From Bordetella genomosp. 12 (lineage in GTDB: Bacteria > Pseudomonadota > Gammaproteobacteria > Burkholderiales > Burkholderiaceae_B): a stretch of 64,000 bases of DNA. Made by a program: the position numbers and the translations under genes. The stretch covers positions 1,550,001 through 1,614,000 of the forward strand of contig NZ_NEVU01000003.1 in assembly GCF_002261355.1 (NCBI RefSeq). The letters run 5' to 3'. The notes below the pieces were generated by a model. The model did not search any database and had not been told where the DNA came from. It saw only the letters and a program-made list of their open reading frames with translations. This document shows positions 18,194 to 25,276 of the stretch, piece by piece (position 1 is the first letter of the stretch; each line of letters begins with the position of its first letter).

Positions 18194-19059
18194 AGACCCC
18201 CGCGCCAATTTCCTGGCCCGCCCCGGCCATCGCCTGGGTCCGCCGTCTCAGAACGCCACGGCGCATCCTCCTGCCCGCCGCAATCTTCGCCCTCATCGCC
18301 TGCGCGTCGTTGCTGGCGCCCTGGCTCAGCCAGGTCGATCCCAATGCGATCGATCTGGCCGCGACCTTTCAGCCGCCTAGCGCGCAGCATTGGTTCGGCA
18401 CGGATCAGATGGGACGCGATGTGTTCGTCCGCACCCTGCATGGCGGCCGGATTTCTCTGTTCATTGCTTTCTGCGCGGTCGCGCTGGCGGGTGTGTCCGG
18501 CGCGCTGGCCGGCATTCTCTCGGCCTATCTGGGCGGCCGCTTCGATGGCGCGATGATGCGGCTGGTGGACGCGCAATATGCCTTGCCTCCGGTGTTTCTC
18601 GCCATGCTGATCGTCGGCGTCTTCGGCCCGAGCATCACCAACATCATCGTCGTGGTGACGCTGGCCAACTGGGGCCGTTTCGCGCGCATCATCCGCGCCG
18701 AGGCCCTGAGCCTGCGCGAACGCGATTTCGTCCTCGTCGCCCGCCTGGTCGGGGCCTCTCCCTGGCATGTGGCCTGGCGCCACCTTTTGCCCAACGTGCG
18801 CAATACCTTCATCGTGCTGCTGACGCTCGATGTCGGCCTCATCGTCTTCATGGAAGCCGCGCTGAGCTTTCTGGGCCTGGGTGTGCAGCCGCCCGACCCC
18901 TCCTGGGGCAGCATGATCGCCGACGGACGCAACCATCTGGAGAACGCCTGGTGGATCTCCGCCCTGCCGGGCCTGGTGCTCATGGCCACGGTGCTGTGCG
19001 CCAACCTCATCGGCGAGGCGTTTCAGGATGGCAAACCGCTGATGGCGAGGCGCGCATGA
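18190..19059 (+). CDS. ABC transporter permease (DppC-type)
   Basis: A 289-residue permease that pairs with the DppB-type subunit. The start is the ATG at 18190, which overlaps the upstream stop (ATGA) and gives the normal DppC N-terminus; a longer open frame upstream is spurious. The typical HWFGTDQMGRDVFVR motif is present, as is the EAA loop (RERDFVLVARLVGASPWHVAWRHLLPN). It ends in another ATGA overlap with the first ATPase gene. Confidence 0.93.
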   Translation: MKTPAPISWPAPAIAWVRRLRTPRRILLPAAIFALIACASLLAPWLSQVDPNAIDLAATFQPPSAQHWFGTDQMGRDVFVRTLHGGRISLFIAFCAVALAGVSGALAGILSAYLGGRFDGAMMRLVDAQYALPPVFLAMLIVGVFGPSITNIIVVVTLANWGRFARIIRAEALSLRERDFVLVARLVGASPWHVAWRHLLPNVRNTFIVLLTLDVGLIVFMEAALSFLGLGVQPPDPSWGSMIADGRNHLENAWWISALPGLVLMATVLCANLIGEAFQDGKPLMARRA

Positions 19060-20084
19060 CCGGCCAGATTCACTCCCTGCCGTCTGCGGCGGTCCTGTCG
19101 ATACAGGATCTGGTCGTCGAAGCCGCTACCGACACCGGCCCCGTGCGCCTGGTCGATGGGCTGTCCCTCTCCGTGCATGCCGGCCGTACGCTGGGCCTGG
19201 TGGGCGAATCCGGCTCAGGCAAGAGCGTGACCTGTCTGTCCGTGCTTGGCCTGCCCCCGCCGGGCTTGCGGGTCGCCCAGGGCCGCATCCTGCTCAAAGG
19301 AGAGGATCTGCGCGCCGCCTCGCCCGCCAGGCTGAATACGCTGCGTGGCGCCGCCATGGGCATGGTGCTGCAAGACCCCATGACCTCGCTCAACCCGCTA
19401 CTGACCATCGGCCGGCAGATCACCGAGATGTATCGTCATCACGGCACCGGCGCGGGCAGCGCGCGCGAGCATCGCCAGCGCGCCATCGCCTTGATGCACC
19501 GCGTGCGTATTCCCGCGCCGGAGAGCCGCCTGAACAGTTATCCGCATCAATTCAGCGGCGGCATGCGGCAGCGCATCGCCATTGCCATCAACCTGGCTTG
19601 CAATCCGGGTCTGCTGATCGCCGACGAACCGACCACGGCCCTGGACATCACGGTACGCCTGCAAATCCTGGACTTGCTGCGTGAACTGCAAGCCGAACAG
19701 GGCACGGCCATCGTGTTCGTCACCCATGATCTGCATCTGGTGCGCCGCTACTGCGATGACGTGGCCGTCATGTACGCCGGCCGGATCGTGGAGCAGGGGC
19801 CGGTGGCCCGCGTTTTCGCCACCCCCCGGCACCCCTACACCCAGGGCCTGTTGGGCGCGGTGCCCCGATTGCGCGACAACCCGCGCCGCCTGACCGTCAT
19901 CCCCGGACAGCCGCCTTTGCCCGGCGCCATCGCACAAGGCTGCCGCTTCGCGCCGCGCTGCCCCAACGCGCAGGCCCTCTGCACCGAGACCTACCCCCCG
20001 GTGCAGGCCCACGCCCCCGGGCATCTGACTGCCTGCTGGCATGAGGCTGCCTTACCCGTCATTCGACTGCAAAGCGCCCTATGA
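19056..20084 (+). CDS. ABC transporter ATP-binding protein (DppD-type)
   Basis: A 342-residue ATPase of the oligopeptide-type importer. The Walker A motif is GESGSGKS, the signature is [12 protein letters not shown] and Walker B is [12 protein letters not shown]. The C-terminal Cys-containing tail ([14 protein letters not shown]) is the oligo_HPY extension, which in related proteins binds an Fe-S cluster or forms disulfides. The start at 19056 is set by the ATGA overlap with the permease and by the normal N-terminal length. It also overlaps the next ATPase gene by four bases. Confidence 0.94.
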   Translation: MTGQIHSLPSAAVLSIQDLVVEAATDTGPVRLVDGLSLSVHAGRTLGLVGESGSGKSVTCLSVLGLPPPGLRVAQGRILLKGEDLRAASPARLNTLRGAAMGMVLQDPMTSLNPLLTIGRQITEMYRHHGTGAGSAREHRQRAIALMHRVRIPAPESRLNSYPHQFSGGMRQRIAIAINLACNPGLLIADEPTTALDITVRLQILDLLRELQAEQGTAIVFVTHDLHLVRRYCDDVAVMYAGRIVEQGPVARVFATPRHPYTQGLLGAVPRLRDNPRRLTVIPGQPPLPGAIAQGCRFAPRCPNAQALCTETYPPVQAHAPGHLTACWHEAALPVIRLQSAL

Positions 20085-21067
20085 GTCAGAACGCCCTGTC
20101 CGCCATCGACGTACGCGGGCTGAGCCGCGCCTTTCCGGTGCGCGCCGGGCTGTTCGCGCGCCCTCAACTGCTGCAGGCCGTCCACGACGCCAGCTTCCGT
20201 GTGACCAAGGGCGGCACATTCGGCCTGGTGGGCGAGTCCGGCTCCGGCAAATCCACGCTGGCGCGCATTCTGCTGGGTGCGGACCACGCAAGCCGCGGCG
20301 AGATCCGGTATGGCGACCGTTTGCTGGGCAGCCGGGCCAGGCCGCAGGACATCCGCTGGCGGCAGCGCAAAGTGCAGGCCGTACTGCAAGACCCGCTGGG
20401 CTCGCTCAACCCCCGGATGACCATCGGCGACATTATTCTCGAACCCCTGCGTGTGCAACGCGGTGACCTGGCCCATCCCGCGCTGCGAGAGCGCCTGGCG
20501 CGCTTACTGGACGAGGTCGGCCTGCCGCAAGCGTTCCGCGATCGTCTGCCGCGCGAGCTGTCCGGCGGGCAGCGCCAGCGGGTGGCCATTGCCCGCGCGC
20601 TGGCGCTGGAGCCGGAAATCCTCGTACTCGATGAACCGGTGTCCGCGCTGGATGTGTCCATCCAGGCTCAGGTGCTCAATCTCCTGAAAGACCTGCAGGA
20701 CAGCCTGGCCTTGAGTTATCTGCTGATCTCGCACGATCTGGCGGTGGTGGGTTTCATGAGCACGCACATCGGGGTGCTCTACCTGGGCCGCTTCATGGAG
20801 CAAGGCACCCGCGATGACATCATCGAGCGGCCGGCGCATCCCTACACCCATGCGCTGATCGCCGCCTCGGAGCCAGACTCGGCGCAGGCGCAGGCCATCG
20901 GCGGCGAAATCCCCTCGCCGCTGGCTCCGCCTTCGGGCTGTGTGTTCCACACCCGCTGCCCGCACGCCACGGCCGTCTGCCGCAGCGAGGCACCCGCCAC
21001 ACAGCAGCTGTCCGCCACCCATAGCGTCACTTGCCATTTCCCCATCGTCGCTGCGCCGCGGCGCTGA
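20081..21067 (+). CDS. ABC transporter ATP-binding protein (DppF-type)
   Basis: A 328-residue second ATPase completing the importer. Walker A is GESGSGKST, the signature is LSGGQRQRVAIA and Walker B is LVLDEPVSALD. The oligo_HPY tail with CVFHTRCPHATAVC is at the C-terminus. The gene overlaps the first ATPase (ATGA). The monooxygenase gene begins 19 bases further on, so importer and enzymes look like one operon. Confidence 0.94.
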   Translation: MSQNALSAIDVRGLSRAFPVRAGLFARPQLLQAVHDASFRVTKGGTFGLVGESGSGKSTLARILLGADHASRGEIRYGDRLLGSRARPQDIRWRQRKVQAVLQDPLGSLNPRMTIGDIILEPLRVQRGDLAHPALRERLARLLDEVGLPQAFRDRLPRELSGGQRQRVAIARALALEPEILVLDEPVSALDVSIQAQVLNLLKDLQDSLALSYLLISHDLAVVGFMSTHIGVLYLGRFMEQGTRDDIIERPAHPYTHALIAASEPDSAQAQAIGGEIPSPLAPPSGCVFHTRCPHATAVCRSEAPATQQLSATHSVTCHFPIVAAPRR

Positions 21068-21086
21068 CTCATCCAGGCCGCTCTCC

Positions 21087-22493
21087 ATGCCCAAAGAAAT
21101 CCGCCTCAATGCTTTCCTGACTTTCGCGCCCACGCATCTGTCGCCCGGTTTATGGGCGCATCCGCAGGATCGCTCGCTGAACTACAACACCCTGTCCTTC
21201 TGGACGGACCTGGCGCGCACCGCCGAACGCGGCGGCTACGACGCGCTGTTCTTCGCCGACGGCATCAGCCAGTACGACGTCTATGGCGGCTCCAATGCTG
21301 CCGGCGTGCGGCTCGGCCTGCAGTTTCCCCGGCTCGACCCCCTGCTGCTGGTCCCGGCCATGGCCCAGGCTACCGAGCACCTCGGGTTCGCGGTCACCAG
21401 CAGTACTAGCTATGAGCCCCCGTATCTCTTCGCGCGCCGGATGTCCACGCTGGATCATCTGACGCAAGGCCGTGTCGGATGGAACATCGTCACCAGCTTC
21501 GGCGACAGCGGCGCGCGCGCACTCGGCCAGGCCGCGGCACGGCCTCACGATGAACGCTATGACGTCGCGGACGAATACCTCGACGTGGTTTACCGCCTGT
21601 GGGAACAGAGTTGGGAAGACGGCGCCGCGCGGCGCGACCGGCAGACGCGCGTATTCGCCGATCCGAGCCGGGTGCATGAAATCCAGCATCGGGGCCGTTA
21701 CTTCGAAATGCAGGCCACGCACTACAGCGAGCCCTCGCCGCAGCGCACCCCGGTGCTGTATCAGGCGGGCACGTCCCGCCGCGGCAAGGACTTCGCGGCC
21801 CGCCACGCCGAAGCCGTGTTTCTGAGCACGCCGACCGCCGCCATCGCGCGCCGGGACGTCCACGACATCCGGCAGCGCGCCATCGCCCTGGGGCGGGCCC
21901 CCGAGGCCGTGCAGTTTTTCTCATTGGCCACCGTCGTGGTCGCGCCGACCTCGGCCCAGGCGCAGGACAAATGGCGAGAACTGCAGCAACACGTCAGCCT
22001 CGAAGGCGCGCTGGCGCTGTTCTCGCGCTGGATAGGCGTGGACCTGTCCAAGTATCACCCCGATGACCCGCTGCGCTACCTGCAGAGCGAAGGCATGCAA
22101 TCGACGATGGAGGGATTCACGCTGGCGGATCCGGACCGGGTCTGGACTATCGGCGAACTCGCGGTGCACAACGCCATCGGCGGCAAAGGCCCGGTGTTCG
22201 TGGGGTCTGCCGCCGAAGTGGCCGATGCGCTGCAAGCCTGGATCGCCGAGTCGGACGTGGATGGCTTCAATCTCAGCCACGCGTTGCTGCCCGGCACGCA
22301 TGAGGATTTCGTGACGCTGGTGGTGCCCGAGCTGCAGCGCCGGGGCGTCTACAAAACCGCGTACCGGCCCGGCACCTTGCGCGAAAAACTCTACGGCCAA
22401 GGGCCGTTGTTGGACACGCCTCACCCGGCCGCCGGACATCGCGCCCAAGCCGCCGGCACCGCTTCGCCTGCTCACGCGCACGCCGCCTCATGA
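21087..22493 (+). CDS. LLM-class flavin-dependent monooxygenase (NtaA/SnaA/DszA family)
   Basis: A 468-residue reduced-flavin-dependent monooxygenase. The family uses FMNH2 supplied by a separate reductase; known members oxidise nitrilotriacetate, dibenzothiophene sulfone or alkyl sulfones. Landmarks are the MPKEIRLNAF opening, DLARTAERGGYDALFFAD, the STLDHLTQGRVGWNIVTS flavin loop and YQAGTSRRGKDFAARHAEAVF. The start is the ATG at 21087; the open frame upstream to 20940 is within the ATPase gene. It has no Cys and six Met. It overlaps the next monooxygenase gene by four bases. No flavin reductase is in the window. Confidence 0.9.
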   Translation: MPKEIRLNAFLTFAPTHLSPGLWAHPQDRSLNYNTLSFWTDLARTAERGGYDALFFADGISQYDVYGGSNAAGVRLGLQFPRLDPLLLVPAMAQATEHLGFAVTSSTSYEPPYLFARRMSTLDHLTQGRVGWNIVTSFGDSGARALGQAAARPHDERYDVADEYLDVVYRLWEQSWEDGAARRDRQTRVFADPSRVHEIQHRGRYFEMQATHYSEPSPQRTPVLYQAGTSRRGKDFAARHAEAVFLSTPTAAIARRDVHDIRQRAIALGRAPEAVQFFSLATVVVAPTSAQAQDKWRELQQHVSLEGALALFSRWIGVDLSKYHPDDPLRYLQSEGMQSTMEGFTLADPDRVWTIGELAVHNAIGGKGPVFVGSAAEVADALQAWIAESDVDGFNLSHALLPGTHEDFVTLVVPELQRRGVYKTAYRPGTLREKLYGQGPLLDTPHPAAGHRAQAAGTASPAHAHAAS

Positions 22494-23863
22494 ATCCCGC
22501 CAAGAAAGAAATCCGCGTCAACGCCTTTGCCCTGCATAGCCCGGTGCATCACTCGCCCGGGCTGTGGCGACACCCCCGTGACCGCTCGTTGGACTACAAC
22601 ACCCTGCATTACTGGGTGGACCTTGCCCGCACGCTGGAGCGCGGGCTGATCGACGCCTTGTTCATGGCCGATAGCGTAGGAGTCAACGACGTCTACGGCG
22701 GCAGCGTCGCCACGGCGTTGCGGCATGGCGCGCAAGTCCCCAAGCAGGACCCGATCATGTCGCTCTCGGCCATGGCCTACGCCACCCGGCACCTGGGCTT
22801 GTGCGTGACCAGCAACGCCAATCACGAACCGCCCTATGTCTTCGCGCGGCGCATGTCCACGCTGGACCACCTGACCGCAGGCCGCATTGGCTGGAACATC
22901 GTCACCGGTTTCGCACAAAGCAGCGTCAAAGTGCTGGGCAAGCCGGGCATCGCGTCGCGCGATGAGCGTTACGACATCGCCGACGAATACATGGACGTGG
23001 TCTACCAGCTCTGGGAAGGCAGCTGGGAAGACGCCGCCGTCATCCGCGACACGGCGACCGGCATCTTTGCCGACCCGGATCGCGTCCACCGCATCGACCA
23101 TCAGGGCAAGTACTTCCGGGTGCAAGGCATCCACATGACCGAGCCCTCGCCGCAACGCACGCCGGTGCTGTTTCAGGCCGGGTCCTCGGCGCGCGGGATG
23201 CGTTTTTCGGGGCGGCATGCCGAAGGCATCTATCTCAGCGGCCCCAGCAAGAAAGTCCTGACGCCAGTGGTGGCGCGCACACGCGCCGAAGCCGTCCTAG
23301 CCGGGCGGCGCGCGCAGGATATTCAGTTCTATGCCATGGCCACCGTCATCACAGGACGCACCTCGCGCGAAGCCCGCGACAAATACGAAGACTATCGGCG
23401 CTACGTCACGCCCGAGGCCGCTCTGGCGATGTTTTCCGGCTGGACGGGAATCGACTTCTCTGCCTACGACCCCGACGAGCCGATCCGCTATCTGCAACTC
23501 GATGCCGGCACCTCTTCCGCGCTGGAGGGATTCACCCGGCTCGATCCCGACCGCGTCTGGACCGTCAAGGAGCTGGCGCTGCACAACGCCATCGGCGGGC
23601 GCGGACCAGTCTTCATCGGCAACCCGCAGGAGGTCGCCGATGCGCTCGAGGACTGGGTGGATGAGACCGACATCGACGGCTTCAACCTGAGCTATGCCGT
23701 CACCCCGGAAGCCTATGAAGACTTCGCGGCGCACATCGTGCCGGAATTACAGGCGCGCGGCCGCTACAAAACCGCTTACGCCCCCGGGACGCTGCGCGAG
23801 AAGCTGGGGCACACCGGCGCCCGCCTGCGCCATCCCCATCCCGCAGCGGCGTTTCGCCGCTGA
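22490..23863 (+). CDS. LLM-class flavin-dependent monooxygenase, second paralogue
   Basis: A 457-residue paralogue of the preceding enzyme, with the same NtaA/DszA-type layout: EIRVNAFALHSPVHH, DLARTLERGLIDALFMAD, STLDHLTAGRIGWNIVTG and FQAGSSARGMRFSGRHAEGIY. Translation is coupled to the first copy by an ATGA overlap. Two adjacent family members usually mean either two steps on one substrate or two related substrates; the sequence does not decide. It contains one Cys (in LGLCVTS). Confidence 0.9.
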   Translation: MNPAKKEIRVNAFALHSPVHHSPGLWRHPRDRSLDYNTLHYWVDLARTLERGLIDALFMADSVGVNDVYGGSVATALRHGAQVPKQDPIMSLSAMAYATRHLGLCVTSNANHEPPYVFARRMSTLDHLTAGRIGWNIVTGFAQSSVKVLGKPGIASRDERYDIADEYMDVVYQLWEGSWEDAAVIRDTATGIFADPDRVHRIDHQGKYFRVQGIHMTEPSPQRTPVLFQAGSSARGMRFSGRHAEGIYLSGPSKKVLTPVVARTRAEAVLAGRRAQDIQFYAMATVITGRTSREARDKYEDYRRYVTPEAALAMFSGWTGIDFSAYDPDEPIRYLQLDAGTSSALEGFTRLDPDRVWTVKELALHNAIGGRGPVFIGNPQEVADALEDWVDETDIDGFNLSYAVTPEAYEDFAAHIVPELQARGRYKTAYAPGTLREKLGHTGARLRHPHPAAAFRR

Positions 23864-23898
23864 GTCACCGCCTCAACCCTCCCGACAGGGGAATTTGC

Positions 23899-25113
23899 AT
23901 GAGCACCACCCACGCCCCCACCCCGACCCGATTGCACACGGCGCTCGACGCCCTGCCCGGCCTGGCCCGCGAGATCGGCCAGGACGCCGCGCAACGCGAA
24001 CTGCGCCGCGAATTGCCCTACGCCGCCTTTGACGCCTTCCGGCGCTCAGGCCTGGCCGCCTTGCGCATCCAGACCTCAAGAGGCGGGCTGGGGGGCTCGC
24101 TGCAGGACGCCATCCATGTCGTCACGACGTTGGCGGCGGCCGAACCCAATGTGGCGCACGCGCTGCGCGTGCACTTCGACGTGGCCGAATCGCTGCGGCT
24201 GGCCAGCGCATCGCCCTTCATCGACCGTCAGATCGGCCGCCTGGTCGATGGCAAGCTGTACGGTGGCGCCTCCGGCGAACAGGGCACCGCGCGCGCCGGC
24301 CAGATAGAAACCGTGCTGCGCCGCGAGGGGGACCACTACCGCGTGACCGGCCGCAAGTACTACACCACGGGTTCGGCCTATGCGGACTACATCCGCACCA
24401 ACCTTGTCGATGAACAAGGCAACGGCGTGACCGCCATCATCCCGGTCCGCGCCGAAGGCGTGCAACCCATCGATGACTGGGACGGCATGGGCCAGCGCAT
24501 GACGGCCAGCGGCAGCGTGCAGTTCGACAACGTGCGCGTGGAGCCGGCCGAAGTGGTGGAAAAAGGCTATCCCTCGCTGATCGGGCGCCACGGCGGCGCC
24601 TACCGCCAACTGCATTTGGTGGCCGTGGCCGCAGGCATCGTCCGCAATGTCGTGAGCGATGCCCGCGACTACGTCGTTGGCCACGGGCGCCCGGTGCTGC
24701 ACACTACCGCCGCCACGGCCCGCGACGACGTCTTCATCCAGCAGGTGGTGGGTGAGCTGTCGGCGCTGAGCCACACTATCGACGTACTGGTCCGCGACAC
24801 CGCGCGCACGCTGGACATCTCGTCGGACGCCATCCTGAACCAGGACCCCGAGGCCGACGACAAGGTGCTGCAAAGCGCGCTGGCCACGGCACGAACGCAG
24901 ATCATCGTCGGGCAGCTCGCGCTCAAGGCCGGCGAACGGCTGTTCGACGCCGGCGGCGCCTCGGCCACCTCGCGCAAATACAACTTCGACCGACACTGGC
25001 GCAGTCTGCGCACCATCTTCAGCCACAACCCGCTGCACCACAAAGCCCGGGTCGTGGGCGATTACGTCCTGAACGGGACCCGCACCCACCTGGTCGAGGG
25101 TCGGACGTTTTAA
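23899..25113 (+). CDS. Acyl-CoA-dehydrogenase-fold flavin monooxygenase (DszC/SfnB-like)
   Basis: A 404-residue protein with the acyl-CoA dehydrogenase fold but of the group used as two-component monooxygenases in organosulfur metabolism (DszC oxidises dibenzothiophene; SfnB-type proteins act in sulfone use). Landmarks are the GRKYYTTGSAYADYI strand, DDWDGMGQRMTASGSVQFDNV and the C-terminal FDRHWRSLRTIFSHNPLHHKAR, where the late region would hold flavin. It is the last gene of cluster 1. It has no Cys and three Met. No CoA-ester partner genes are near, which favours the monooxygenase reading over fatty-acid oxidation. Confidence 0.85.
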   Translation: MSTTHAPTPTRLHTALDALPGLAREIGQDAAQRELRRELPYAAFDAFRRSGLAALRIQTSRGGLGGSLQDAIHVVTTLAAAEPNVAHALRVHFDVAESLRLASASPFIDRQIGRLVDGKLYGGASGEQGTARAGQIETVLRREGDHYRVTGRKYYTTGSAYADYIRTNLVDEQGNGVTAIIPVRAEGVQPIDDWDGMGQRMTASGSVQFDNVRVEPAEVVEKGYPSLIGRHGGAYRQLHLVAVAAGIVRNVVSDARDYVVGHGRPVLHTTAATARDDVFIQQVVGELSALSHTIDVLVRDTARTLDISSDAILNQDPEADDKVLQSALATARTQIIVGQLALKAGERLFDAGGASATSRKYNFDRHWRSLRTIFSHNPLHHKARVVGDYVLNGTRTHLVEGRTF

Positions 25114-25190
25114 AGGGCACCGGATTCCGCGCGGCACGCAGGCGGACGAAGCGCCGCTCTTGCAAAATGTTTGCCGTGTCGACCGGGAAT

Positions 25191-25242
25191 CAGACTGATA
25201 AATAAATGGGGCCGATCGGGACGATGGCTTGGTCTGATCAGA
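25191..25242 (+). promoter_or_regulatory. Palindromic elements upstream of the autotransporter gene
   Basis: TCTGATCAGA at 25233–25242 is a perfect ten-base palindrome 34 bases before the ATG. The arm sequence ATCAGAC also occurs near 25189–25195, facing GTCTGAT at 25232–25238. A regulator site is plausible. I cannot match it to a known BvgA site. Confidence 0.35.
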
Positions 25243-25276
25243 ATGGCGATCGTTTTTTCGTCTTGTTCAGCCCGCC

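Noticed and set aside
23899-25113. Fatty-acid beta-oxidation acyl-CoA dehydrogenase
   Set aside because: The fold matches, but the neighbours are sulfur-type monooxygenases and an importer, and no CoA-pathway genes adjoin; DszC-like fits better.
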